A DNA stretch of 64,000 nucleotides from Anopheles merus (Eukaryota > Arthropoda > Insecta > Diptera > Culicidae): the NCBI RefSeq assembly GCF_017562075.2, contig NC_054085.1, positions 11,740,722 through 11,804,721 of the forward strand, in the 5' to 3' direction. The position numbers and the translations under genes were made by a program. The first letter of the stretch is position 1. The number at the start of each line of letters is the position of its first letter. The notes beneath the pieces are model-generated. The model was not told where the DNA came from, ran no database searches, and saw only the letters and a program-made list of their open reading frames with translations. Of this stretch, positions 1 through 11,407 are shown piece after piece.

Positions 1-1568
1 AGCCGACAGGCTTACCATTCGAACGCCGCGTCGTTCCTATATGCTAGGATATAATGCATCTATTTCAACATCTTCGTACATGTCCTTCATACCTTACGAG
101 CTATTTGGCAAAATATACAAAACAGAAGCAAGTCTTACAGGGCAGGGGCAGGTAACAACAAGGTGATAAATTAGATTATAATCAAGATCCTTTCAGCAAA
201 CCTATTTCTCTTTTCATGCCATAAATGTCAAAGAAGCGATCGATTTGTGCGATTCGAAGGAATAATATTTCACGTACAGAGCTATTCTAATTAATATGAC
301 CTTTGCCGAATAATCTTCTTACAAAAAAGTTTTTCAATATGTATATTTGCAACGTCGTTTTAACTGATTGGTTCTGCTACCTGATTGATTGCATTCAGAT
401 TCTACTTGTTTACTTATCCGACGCTACAACCGCTGTACGGTCTTGGTCTGTTTTTCAGGAGTGTCCGAAACCGCTGACGGTCTTGCGCCTTCACCTGCGA
501 ATCCGTTATACTAGCCTTAATGGCATGGTGTTTTATACCACTGTAATGCTTAGTATTAGTCTCGGTCTGGTGATACAGTCGTTAACTCGTACGACTAACA
601 ACATGCCCGTCATAAGTTCAAACCCCGAATGGACCATAGAAGAAGAAAAATGCTTAGTAGTAATTCCACAGTGTAATATAGTAAAGAAAAGATCGGTCGT
701 ATTGATTAATCAAGGTTTGAACACACGACGTCCCTAATACAAAACCCTTGTGTTGACGTCTGTACTATGAACTAGATTTCAGACTGGCTCCTCTGTATAG
801 CTATAAAAGTGTTTGGTCCGATTGAAAGTTTATTTCAGTTGAAGTGTATTTCCCAATAAAGCCAGCAGTTCTCTTTTTCGAGTAATTGTTATTCTATCAT
901 TACGGTGTGAATTGGCTTTGACAAACCAACGTTTCGAAATCGCAGCTCATTTAATGAAAATGCGGAGCATTATTTTCGTATTAATTATGTTGCCCCTTTG
1001 CTACACACCCTAGAACCGCCCCTATGTGTCAATCAACCCGCGAGAGTGAAACACTTCAACCCTTGGTAGATCCAATTATAATGAGTCTACCGCCGTGATA
1101 TGATTGCGCCCGCATAACAGAAATACGCAAAATTTCTCTTCCTTTCAACATCGATAATTGCCTACATGCACTAATGGCGGGCGCGATACATCCGCAGTTC
1201 TACACAGCCTGCACCTTATCATTAAACTGAAGGACACAAGCTCGAGAGTGAAGTAATCTTTGGGATGTCATCAAACAAAATTCTACACAGTATATGATTC
1301 AGTTTGTACGAGATTGTATTTCGACTCAACAAATGGTCACATTCGAGATGGTATATGTACTCTCTCTGATGAAAGAGAGAGACTGAATGCACGCATTGCT
1401 TGCAAAAACAGTGTAACAGCGCAACAATGCGACAGTGTACTTAACTGGTGGCGTTTTTTTTTTGTTTTGTTTTGTTTGAATTAGTCTTGTGGTGCTAATA
1501 AATAGTTGCTTTGAGCGGTTGGTTGTTGTTGTTGTTCCTTCAGGATGTTTCGCTCAGACAGAACCTTC
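1..1568. other. intergenic DNA downstream of the retinin-domain gene
   Basis: No convincing exon. The stretch holds a truncated tRNA-derived SINE (see 556-652) and otherwise unique AT-rich sequence. A short T-rich tract at 1453-1480 lies just beyond the 3' end of the gene that starts at 1569. No exact AATAAA was found for that gene between its stop codon and this tract. Confidence 0.6.
556..652 (+). mobile_element. truncated tRNA-derived SINE
   Basis: The stretch reads like the head of the SINE seen whole at 9816-10021: a box-A-like segment with TGATACAGTCGTTAACTCGT, the ACTAACAACATGCCCGTCAT segment, a box-B-like GTTCAAACCCC, then ATGGACC, followed directly by a short GAAGAAG tail. The body between head and tail is missing, so this copy is internally deleted. 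Confidence 0.65.
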
Positions 1569-2635
1569 TTACCAGGCATAATGGGCATGGGCGTCCTCGT
1601 AGGTGGTGTGCGCAACCTGGACGGCCGGCGAGTAGGTCAGCGTCTTGGTGGAGGTGTGCACGGCCGGGGCAGCATGAGCGTAGGTCTGGACGGCAGCCGG
1701 GGCAGCATAGGTGGCATGGACGGCCGGGGCAGCATAGGTGGTGTGGACAGCCGGAGCAGCATGAGCATAGGTCTGGACGGCCGGGGCAGCATAGGTGGCG
1801 TGGACAGCCGGGGCAGCGTGCGTGTAGCTAGTTTGGACGGCAGCCGGGGCAGCATGAGCGTAGGTCTGGTAGGCCGGAGCGGCATGGGCGTAGGTCACAG
1901 CCGGGGCAGCATGAGCGTAGCTAGTGTGGACGGCAGCCGGGGCAGCATAGGTGGTGTGGACGGCCGGGGCAGCAGCATAGGCAACCTGCTTGGCCAGGAC
2001 GGGCTGGGCATAAGCGTACTTGGGCAGCTCGTTGGTGATGCGGGTGTCCGACTTGCGCACGCTCGAGTACGGCGTATCGACGGCCTTGGAGTAGTGGGAG
2101 ATGGTGCTGTCGTGCGAGCGGATGGTGCTCTCATGGGTGGCACCGACGGCCGGGCTGGAGACGTACGTCTTCGTCACTGGAGCGGCGGCATAGACCTGCG
2201 GGGCGGCATAGACCTGCGGGGCAGCGTACGACACGGTCTTGGCGACCGGGGCGGCGTAGGCCAGCTTGGCCGGGGCAGCCTGCGAGATGGTGCTGTAGCT
2301 GACGGCCGAAGCCGGCGAGTAGTGAGCGACCGGGGCGGCGTACTGGACGGCATGGTCTGCCTCCAGGTATCCAGCGCTAGCGACGGCCAGCGACGCCAGG
2401 AAAACGATGAACTGAGGGAAACGACACAATGGGTAGAAAAGGGAGAGAGGTACGTTATTTCACTTGCGATTACAACACCAGCACCAGCGATCCTTAAATC
2501 CACTTAAAGATCCCACTAAACCGCAAGTTTCGCACGCCGTGCACAAACAACACTTCACAGAAAACAATATTGCTGGTAGTCCTTCGGCAGGACTAAAACA
2601 CCGCAACCACTGTGAGCTCCTACCTTGAATGCCAT
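1569..2635 (-). CDS. CPLCA-type cuticular protein with retinin-like domain
   Basis: Two exons: 2635-2624 encodes MAFK, intron 2623-2412 (GT...AG, 212 bp), exon 2 2411-1569; 284 residues. The start is the ATG at 2635 because splicing at TTTCCCTCAG joins MAFK to FIVFLASLAVASAGY and completes a signal peptide (cleavage near residue 18). Residues about 90-142 (SSPAVGATHESTIRSHDSTI and following) match the retinin-like domain that defines the CPLCA cuticular proteins. The C-terminal half is a run of imperfect AAPAVHTTYA / YAHAAPA repeats rich in Ala, Pro, His and Tyr, ending HYAW. There is no Rebers-Riddiford chitin-binding consensus. Expected role: structural protein of the exoskeleton, secreted by epidermis. 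The repeats and high third-position GC leave long open frames on the other strand, which I regard as shadows. Family assignment rests on the domain pattern from memory; which member is unknown. Confidence 0.88.
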
Positions 2636-2729
2636 TATGCCCGTAAACTGGAGGTTTTGGTTCTGGTAAGATGTGTTACTGTCGATGAGCTTAGCACCTG
2701 AATGATACTGTTCCGTCCGCGGGCAGCAA

Positions 2730-2738
2730 TATTTATAT
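2730..2738 (-). promoter_or_regulatory. TATA box of the retinin-domain gene
   Basis: The minus strand reads ATATAAATA here, 96-104 bases upstream of the ATG at 2635. This fits a start of transcription near 2700 and a 5' UTR of about 65 bases. The TSS is inferred only from TATA spacing. Confidence 0.7.
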
Positions 2739-2968
2739 CGAAACAGTCCTCCCAACCTTTGCAGCATTGGTTTGGTTTGATTGTTCAGTTCAAATGTCCA
2801 GCCCCCCCCCCTGTATCGACCGACCGCACCCCCTTTCGCTCCAGTTAAAGGGTGATACCCGGGGAGAAGGAGTCTCGTGTGCTCTCGCGCGTACGTTCAA
2901 ATGAGCTATTTCCACGAGAAAGTGTGCAGCGGTAGGGGTAAAAGACTGCGGCGACAACTTTGCTGCCG

Positions 2969-2992
2969 GCAGCAGCAGCAGCAGCAGCAGCC
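2969..2992. repeat. CAG trinucleotide microsatellite
   Basis: Seven or so uninterrupted CAG units sit in the spacer upstream of the retinin-domain gene. No supported coding frame runs through them. Confidence 0.8.
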
Positions 2993-5635
2993 ACAGAGCA
3001 CCGCCGCAAGGAGTCAATCGAGCGTGTATGAAACGAGCCTCCTACTTTCGCTTTTTTTCGCGTACGGGCACAGCCCGACACTGGGTGAGAAAGGTGTTGG
3101 CCTCCTCCTTACGGTGCTTGTGTGCTGCGAGCTCTGTGTATATGATAATAGCAATAATAAAAGCAACGAGTGACGAATCAATCGCAAAATTGCCAACTAT
3201 TTGGTTCATGCAATAAGCGAGCCCGCACGCTGCGTTTGTCTGCCCGCCGAAGAAACAGTGGGGACAGAGTTTGGAATTTTTGGACATTCGCTTGGGTACC
3301 ACGCGAATGCCATAAGGAAGTCAATGACAGGGGCGTGGGGTCTCTGTTAGAGGTAGGTAGAGGATGTAGAGGAGGTAAAGTGTGCAAACGGTCGACAAAT
3401 TACGTCGCTCACATGTCGGCCATCGATCGCTGCATCCTAACGGGCCGCGTGGATAACACTTCACGTGCCCCTATGGATAACGCTAATCTGTCCAAGAAGT
3501 TGTAGATGTCGTAGAGTGTGGTTTAGGACCCGAATTGTATGCTTCTGAATGAATTGATCTTATTTTGGAGTAGCAACACACACAAACACACATAACAAAG
3601 TCAACACAGAATGGTGGGGGCAGCACATGCAAAACTTTATGCTGGAAAAGGGTATTGAGTTAATCGGTAACACTCATATCCTGCCCCGTACAGTGTGGCC
3701 CGTAACCACCATTTCGGGTTTTACACAAAATACCGCTTGCCTCCTATAGGTTTCGGGGTCAACTGGTGGAGCTCGGTTTTTGATATTGTTATTGTTGTTT
3801 TGTTACCGCTGCTGCCCAAGTAAATGCTGGTGACTGTTGTTGTTAGTTTGGTTTGTCCACGTTACGCTACATTTAAGACTGCGGGCTAAAATTGGCATTA
3901 AAGCTTCCCGTGGTAACGAGATTGTATCCTAGAGCTGGTGATGAATTGGTTTAGCCAGTGTAAGATAAAGTAAACACGTTTTGAACATTAGCTTTATGTG
4001 AAATTTCTGATAATAACGAAAGAGATTTTATTTCTTAATTTTCAATATTATGTGTTTTTGGATTTTGTATGCTTGCTTGATTATTTTGTTTATAATTTTG
4101 CCTCCATCACTCCCTTCTTTTGTACAGTAATCCTTAAAATTTGGTTAATTCTTTTCTGTATTATGCATTCTGAAATGTTGTCTTTGGGTTCTTTTACAGA
4201 CATTTGTAGTAGATTTCGTAAGCGTCTTACTTATATCGCTTTCAAAAGATTAAACTTTTTTCGTTTTTCTTAAAAATATTAAAATGAATTCATTAAATTC
4301 AACAAGTTATAAATAAAAAAATCATTTTCACATTCATGCATAGTGTTTTATAGCGACATGGTAAGATACTAATAGCTCTGTATGCCTTGTTTACACCTCA
4401 GGCATCTGTTCCGATTTGCAATATTGTTGCGCTACCCCGACATTCTGAAAGTCTTCTCTAAACTTATAACTAAAGTATTACATGTGACTAGATGAGATGA
4501 ACGAAGGAGAAAAAAATAGATAAAATAAAAGAAATTGAAATTGAAAGGACCAAAACAAAAAACTATCAAAAGGAATAAAAAAGAAAAAAAAAATGATGCT
4601 AATAAGGAAAAAAAATTATTGATAAAACAGTAAATGACCATGTTAGCAATATACAAAAAGAGTAGAAAAAAACATAATAAACTGATCAAGAAGGAAAAAA
4701 ATACAAAAGAAGATAACAGAAAGAGGTACATATTATACAAATAAATCTTATAAATTATTAAATAACCGAAAACACGATACAAAAGCATCGTTGGGGCCAT
4801 AATGCAAGAAGAATAACAAACCAGTATAATATCCAATTTTATTTTGTCAGAGTCATGTCAACATCGCTGAAACGAAATCTACCTTATAGTCAAGTACTCA
4901 ATCATATTTCATTCAAATAATGTCACCCGCGTCGGTTCAATTTCCGAAACAGTAGAATCATCTCATTCCCACACACATACACACATAAGACCCAAAAAAT
5001 CGGGCGTCGATTATGTAAGCGTCAAGATTTTGTACACACCCCCTAGTTCCAGACAGCCGGTTTGTGTTCCACAATACTGGTCCGGCGTACGTACCGGCAG
5101 TGTATCCCTGTAGTGTAACCTGCCGTTCCGTGCGAGTTCCAACCCGTTCGTGTACGCACCTCTGCGGCAGTTAAAACACACTTTGCACTACATATCAAGA
5201 TCCTCGCAAGATCGTACGCAACCGAACGGCTTGGTGGTTTCTTCGCAGACCCGTTTCGTGAACAATTGTAGCAAACTGGCAGAAAACCAAAAAACCAGTT
5301 CCACCTTGTGGCCTTCATTTTGTTATTGTCGTTTTTTTATTATGTGGGGCGTTTTGTTGCTGGGGCTGGAACTGAAATAAAATAGTATCAACCACCGTTT
5401 CACCCTTTCACGCACGCAGTTCCTTTCAATCGGGCCGAACGCAAAGTGGGGGTGCATTGGTTCATCTGGAAGTTGACTCATAAGGGGCCCACGTGCCAGT
5501 GACGTAGCATGCATTTGGAGTTCCCCTTTCGAAATAGAAATTGACAAATAAATATGTATTGAGTAAAAAAAAGTTTCAGATAACAATCGAGACCGTATGT
5601 CGCCGGCAGCAAAAATCGTCACCAATGTCGACTAT

Positions 5636-5669
5636 GTCGACTAGTTTTTTGGAAAAAAAACTAATCGAC
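5636..5669. repeat. imperfect 15-bp inverted repeat (hairpin)
   Basis: GTCGACTAGTTTTTT at 5636-5650 is followed after two G bases by the A-run and ACTAATCGAC, giving arms that pair with one mismatch. The left arm overlaps a direct duplication of TGTCGACTA. No gene is adjacent. Confidence 0.6.
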
Positions 5670-6223
5670 TAGCTTATTACTAGCACCTTGTTGGACAGTC
5701 AATCACTCGCCGCTAATGGAGACATTTCTGTTTCGATTCGAAACTATTCGACAGCAATAAACGATCACGCTAGATGCACAGCGTGAGAAAGCTATGCACA
5801 CCGGCGCAAACATTTGTAACTGCGCACGTGTAGGTCAGAGCCCGTCCCGATGCCACCGATCGAACGCCACCACTCAGATGGCTAAAGGAAGGTGGCCGGT
5901 TTGCGAAAAGAATGTCAATGCTAGCGAGAGCATTAACGTGTCGGAGACGCGGTGTCTCACACAAAGGTGGGCTTCGGACGTTTTCGGACGCTCCATACGT
6001 TCGGAACCTGATGGGTTCCTGAGTAACGACGCCTGAGCACAAACTGGGCGAAACTTTTCGTAGAAAAAAGGTCAACTCCTCCCTCACGCAATAAAACGCA
6101 CGCAAACGGGACGGGTTAAAGACATGCTGGGACCCGGGAGGTCACCTGTTTTTTTTTTTATATTTATTACTGAGCGAATGTGTTTTTTGCTGGGCGTAAA
6201 ACTACAGAAGGAGTGGGTTTGTA

Positions 6224-6229
6224 TTTATT
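6224..6229 (-). terminator. polyadenylation signal (AATAAA) of the Gln/Ser/Gly repeat gene
   Basis: AATAAA on the minus strand, 30 bases beyond the stop codon at 6259-6261. A second AT-rich candidate is near 6155-6165. Confidence 0.65.
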
Positions 6230-6258
6230 TTTATGTCTATTACTCACACACACACACC

Positions 6259-8191
6259 CTATTGATGTACGTGTTGATGCTCTTGGGTACAGGGAAGCTT
6301 TGGGGTGAAGGCTAGAATGGGTGTCTTTTGGACGGTAACGTGCAGAGGAGATAGAATCGCTGCACTGTACTGTGCGCTACCGTGAGTGGATAGGCTGCCG
6401 GTAGAGCTGGAACCGTAGCTTTGTGATTGAGAAACTTTGTTTGAGGATAAACTCTGGGAAGATGCTCCGTAGGACACGGTGGATGCAGTGCTGCCACCGT
6501 TTCCTTGCATTGGTGGTGGAAGATACTCTCGTGGTGGTAGATATTCGCGAGTTGGACTAGATGTGGTTGGAGTATCCTTGGAGGAAGAAGATTGAGAAGA
6601 ACCTGTCGCAATGGAAGAAGTGGCAGGCGCTTTCGGTGGCAGGTACTGTTGACCATTGTTAGCTGCCACTTGTTGGTTTGCGTAGCTGTGAGTAGTAGTG
6701 AAACTGTGGCCGTGATTTTTGGAAGCTACCTGCCATCCTGATCCTCCAGAATTTGAAATAGTCGTTTGTAACTTTACTGCTGGAGCAATGTAGAAGGCAG
6801 ACGGTTTTGCTGGAATCGTTGCCGCCTTGTATTGGTGCGATGTAGCATAGCCAGCCTTCGCTTCCTTCCAAGCCCCCTCAGTTGCTGCGTAGTTGGAGGA
6901 AGATGTAATGACCGTCGCTGGGTGGGACACGTGAAGAAGGCTGGAGTCTGTTGCAGGAACTCCATAGCTTCCTGATGGCTGTTGCTGGATAAGCTTTGGT
7001 GGAGCGACATCGACGAGCGTTTCAATAATAGGTGCCGGTTGAATATGTTCCTTGTAGGTGCCGAAAGATGCTGACTGCTGATTGCCATGCCCTTCGTAGG
7101 AAGTGGATCCGATCGTTAGACTCGCTTTTGGAGGAGTATAGATGATGGTGCTCGATTGTGGAGCGGTGTAGTGATGCGTTACAGTATGTCCGATTGTAGA
7201 ACTAGGACCGTAAGAGGCAACTGGGATCTTCTGATGTTGCTGATATCCAGCTCCTGAATATCCCGACTGACTCCAGCTACCAGCATTGCTTACAGTCGCT
7301 CCTTGTACCTTCTGAGCTTGTTGATATCCAGCTCCAGAATATCCTGATTGACCCCAGATGCCGTTAGAACTACTGACAGACGCTCCTTGCACCTTCTGAG
7401 CTTGTTGATATCCAGTTCCTGAATATCCCGATTGATCCCAGACGCCAACGTTGCTCACAGAAGCTCCTTGAACCTTCTGAGCTTGTTGATATCCTGATCC
7501 AGCATGGCCAGACTGACTCCAAATGCCAGCAGTCGCTCCTTGTACCTTCTGAGATTGTTGATGACCAGCTCCTAAATATCCCGACTGATTCCAGATCGAG
7601 TTAGAATTACTCACAGACGCTCCTTGCACCTTCTGAGCTTGTTGATAGCCAACTCCCGAATATCCCGACTGACTCGAGATGCCATGAGCATTGCTCCCAG
7701 TGGCAGATGGTACACCGTACGAAACAGTGGCATGGATTGGTGCAACAAGTTTGGTATGTTCCTTCAGCGTACAATCATGCACTGGGACAGGAGCGACATA
7801 CTGATGGCTGGAAGCGTACTGCACCGGCACGGTGCTGTAGGTCAGCGTCTTCGTGATCGGTGCCGCATAAACCGTACTAATTACTGGCTTCGCTTCATAC
7901 CGAACGGGTGCGTGATCGGTCGAACCTTTTATTGGGTAGGCTGGGACGACTGCACCGGGGACCAGCAGCTTGCTGCCTACGATGGGAGCGGACTTCAGGT
8001 CGAACGAGGTAAAGCTCGTTGCACCTTGATAGTGCTCGACGTAACCAGCGCTAGCTAACGCTAAACACACGGCTAGTACTACAAACTGCAATGGAAAATA
8101 GCAGAAAAATGAACATAAAAATTAATCAAATGTCATGGGAAATAGGTTAAAATTGTGCAAACCACAGTTTAAAACTTACAAAACACTTCAT
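6259..8191 (-). CDS. large secreted Gln/Ser/Gly repeat protein, cuticle-like
   Basis: Two exons: 8191-8180 encodes MKCF, intron 8179-8086 (GTAAGT...TTGCAG, 94 bp), exon 2 8085-6259; 612 residues. The spliced N-terminus MKCFFVVLAVCLALASAGYV is a clear signal peptide. Residues about 20-135 carry cuticle-like motifs (TVYAAPITKTLTYSTVP, VSYGVPS). Residues about 142-290 hold six imperfect repeats of 24-28 residues, each QSGYSGxGYQQAQKVQGA plus a variable SVSN...IW spacer. The rest is Ser/Thr/Gln/Pro-rich with SYGVP and REYLPP motifs. Only two cysteines follow the signal peptide. I do not recognise a named family. The gene layout and the neighbouring genes suggest an extracellular matrix or cuticle protein; a chorion or silk-like protein is an alternative. 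Confidence 0.82.
7221..7671 (-). repeat. six in-frame tandem repeats of about 80 bp
   Basis: DNA units of roughly 72-84 bp encode QSGYSGxGYQQAQKVQGA followed by a variable linker. Unit lengths differ by whole codons, so the reading frame is kept, which points to selection on the protein rather than to neutral satellite growth. Confidence 0.85.
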
Positions 8192-8273
8192 GGTGGATGG
8201 ATGGGTCTGCGCGATTTCGCTCACGCACCGTGTACCGTACGCGAATGTCGCCCTTCGCACGCAGGATCGCGGG

Positions 8274-8280
8274 TTATATA
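8274..8280 (-). promoter_or_regulatory. TATA box of the Gln/Ser/Gly repeat gene
   Basis: TATATAA on the minus strand, 83 bases upstream of the ATG at 8191; it predicts transcription starting near 8245-8250. Confidence 0.68.
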
Positions 8281-9815
8281 CACCAATGCACCCGAGGGAA
8301 ACGCATAAAAGGGATAAACAAAAAAAGGGACACTGCCATCATCCCATGTTCAATGATTGGTGTGCATTGTGCAAGGGCCAAAACAAAAAAATAAGGAGGA
8401 AAACCCCCGATGTTCTGCCCCTCTCAGAGAGAGAGAGCGCCAGAAACCAGTATTTCGGTTACATCCAATTTCCCTTCGCCGGAAGAAGAGCGACAGAGAA
8501 AGTGAGGCAGACGAAGGCAAAGGATGGCGACGATAAAATTACCACTATTTTTGTACGACCTGTCTCGCGCGCCCGTACGCCGATCAAGGACAGGCGTCCC
8601 ATTGAGTGATTCGTGCCGTTGGCTGAAAATGTAAATTCAACCGCCTGATGAGTTGTCCCAACGTTCGATCGGTGTAATATGCTGCTACATTTTATTCGAT
8701 TGATGCTCTCAAAGTTGCCCATGCCGCGCGGCTCAAGTGGACGATCGTACCCGTCCGATCGTCGATCTTCGATTAATCACTTCATCCTGTCAATGTCAAG
8801 CGGTGAGCATTGGCGCGCTGGACACACAGCACAATCTTCAATCCGTGTAGTGAGCAAGTAAGAAAAAACACTCGACCCTATAGCCACGATCAAAGCATGG
8901 TTAGAGCTTGATAGTGAAAAATTTCATTCATCAAACAACTACGCTACTGGTGCGTGCTTGTTACCTGCGTGCTCCCGTAAACGGGGGTAATGAGTGGTGA
9001 ACGGGCACAAACCGGTGAACTAAAACTCGCCGCCGGCTACTACCGCCGGTGGCCGCCGTGCGTGAATCGCATTGCGCCGTGCAAAACATCGCCGAAGGTT
9101 AAGGTTTCACACCGTAGCTGTTCAGCGACGCAGCGAGCCTAACCTTTCTCTAGCCCGGACAAACGCTCGCACAAACGAGCTGACCGGGCTGGCTAGCGGC
9201 AAGGTTACGGTATGTGTGTGTGTGTCTGTATTTTGCCACAGGAGATGCGAAATAAACGCGGGGAATATCCGTTTTGTTGGTGGAAGTGCTAATGCCTAAT
9301 GAGTGAAATATACGATGGAAGGCACTGAGGGTGGGGTTGAGACGCGGACCCTTTTAAGGTCAGTTCAATCTGCAATCGGTGGTGGATGACATGAACACCT
9401 CCTTTTAATATATTGGGACCGTTTATGGAACGAAGGATATAAATCATTATCAATATCAGCTTGCTATGGGTTGTTCGATGATTATACGCTAAAGAACTTG
9501 TATTTTTTTTAGGTTTTTTTTCTCTCTTTTATAATCGTTTCAATGTTTCCTTTTATGAAGAGTTAGACAAATAATGACTCAGTACGGTAAACTATTTCAA
9601 AGGTTCGTCGCTTACACCATCATGTCGCTATTTGAGTCATTTGTTTTTTTTTCTGTAAGAATGCAATATCGATGGTATTTACTAGATTTTTTGTTGATAT
9701 GAAGGCAACTGACATAGGTATACATAGGTTTATAGGTATTTGTATGTTAGTTGAGTCACAATGGCAGAAAAATAACGCCTTAAGCTGTATTGTTTAATTT
9801 TCTCTTAACGAGGAC

Positions 9816-10021
9816 TTCTTCTTCTTCTTTGGATCAACAACCGATGCCGGTCAAGGCCTGCCAACCCACTTGTGGGGTTGGCTTTCAGTGACTTATTGAT
9901 TTCCCCCCATAGCAGGATAGTCAGCCCTACGTAGGGCGGCACGGTCTATTTGGGGCTTGAACCCATGACGGGTATGTTGTTAAGTCGTACGAGTTGACGA
10001 CTGTACCATGAGACCGGCTTT
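9816..10021 (-). mobile_element. full-length tRNA-derived SINE with 8-bp target duplication
   Basis: Read on the minus strand it starts with AGCCGGTCTCATGGTACAGT (box-A-like), has box-B-like GGGTTCAAGCCC, a conserved body and ends in a (GAA)n tail. It is flanked on both sides by ACGAGGAC (9808-9815 and 10022-10029), a target-site duplication. Pol III-type box A/B plus tail and duplication define a SINE moved by LINE machinery. It resembles the SINE200 type described in Anopheles gambiae, but that name is from memory. Confidence 0.85.
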
Positions 10022-10262
10022 ACGAGGACACTTCGAACTAAATGTACAGAACTGTGCTTATTTTCTTATGGAGTGTTTTGTTTTATCTTATTGGATGCCC
10101 TCTTATCTAGGTGTCACTGTAATATTTCAATTAATTGTATGTGAAGACAGGCAAATCATATAAGCGAGATAGCTAGAGTTACACCCGTTTTCTATTTCTG
10201 GACAATAAGCTAAAATTTCAGCTTGCCAGTGGAACAACATTCATCATCCGGGCTCTCTGTAT

Positions 10263-10458
10263 CTTCTTCTTCTTCTATTTGGCGTAACGTCCTACGCAGA
10301 CATGCCGGCCTTTAAAGGCTTTCCAGACTTAATTCATTACCACACGCAGCCGGATAGTAGTCAAATCCTTGTTACGGGGGGACGGTCCATTCTAGGCTTG
10401 AACCCATGACGGGCATATTATTGAGTCGTTCGAGTTGACAACTGTACAATGGGATTGC
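10263..10458 (-). mobile_element. tRNA-derived SINE, second subfamily with a different body
   Basis: The minus strand has a head like the SINE at 9816-10021 (ACAGTTGTCAACTCGAACGA, then GGGTTCAAGCC) and the same GAA-type tail, but the body (GGTAATGAATTAAGTCTGGA, then AAGCCTTTAAAGGCCGGCAT) is unrelated. Flanks CCGGGCTCTCTGTAT (10248-10262) and CCGGGCTCTGTAT (about 10459-10471) look like a target duplication altered by a CT slip. Confidence 0.72.
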
Positions 10459-11407
10459 CCGGGCTCTGTATGCAAACGACAATTACTTTCCGCCATATTC
10501 TATTCATCATTTATGTACTAACAAAGATGTTCTCAAATCGTGTTCTTTTCTCTTTTTTTGCTTTTTGAAATAGGTTATTTTACTTTTAATAAATATAGTA
10601 TCAAACAGTTTTAAACATTTATACTTTATCCAAAAAATGCAATACTTCAAAAGCTCAGGTGATCGAGCCTGCCATGAATAGGTTTTGGTTTACATTCTTT
10701 ACAGGTGGAAATAATCTAGGCTGAGCATGTGATTTCTAGTTTAGAGCTAGAGATCTCGTTTGGCGTGTGGTTTTGTATGAAAAGTGCCATGTTTTCAGGC
10801 ACCAACTGTTAAACTCCATGTAAAAAAGCTGGCTAGTATTGTAAAACCTCTCTTAAATCCCAGCAATTCTCGAATCACAACTAAAGACCTGCTCATGCCA
10901 TAAATAATAACATCATTGAGGTTAGTCTAAGAAGATCGTATGAGCTTCAATACACAAAATTGCGGGGTCTTGTTTGCTATAGACGTACTCAAGCACGTTT
11001 TACTTATGTGAGATTTACAGTTCTAGTTAAAAAAGTTATTTGAACAATATTGCACGATGGGATTTTGAGTAGTCATGATAGTCAAATTCGAGTTTTTTCT
11101 ACGTTTTCCGAATATACTTGGAGAGTATGCTTGCGTCTTTTAAGGCTTCAATTTAAAAAAATGTAAAGTTTTGTAATACTTGTACAGGATTCCGAAGTCT
11201 TGGATTTGCATCCATGTCCAATAGAAATGACATTACACTTGCTTTCGGATTTAAGTAACCATGCCCCACACAGCAGCTTCATTCACAATAATTTATGTAT
11301 TTTCAACGAAACATTCAACATCGCTTTGCAAAAAGAAAAAAGGTTCATTGTGCAGTTCCTGAGCAGGCGTTTCCTTTCCCGCGGGATACCGTTCGGCCGC
11401 ATCCTTC

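Larger units (their letters stand above)
2740..6223. other. intergenic DNA with no recognisable gene
   Basis: Open frames here are short, overlapping and without family resemblance. Visible structure: a CAG tract at 2969-2992; a C-rich run near 2802-2812; an AT-rich purine-biased block at about 4500-4740 whose reverse strand gives a hydrophobic pseudo-protein; an imperfect hairpin at 5636-5669; a poly-T run near 6150. Nothing else stands out. Confidence 0.55.
8281..11407. other. intergenic DNA with two SINE insertions
   Basis: Besides two tRNA-derived SINEs (9816-10021 and 10263-10458), the stretch shows a GC-rich patch at about 9030-9200, a short GT run near 9211-9224 and unique AT-rich sequence. 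No coding exon is supported. I found no exact AATAAA close behind the gene ending at 11408. Confidence 0.55.

Noticed and set aside
1545..2507. 320-codon open frame on the plus strand opposite the retinin-domain gene
   Set aside because: It arises from the repeat-rich, GC-biased codons of the real minus-strand gene; Gly/Arg/Ser content is the complement of Ala/Pro codons, and there is no splice or signal peptide context.
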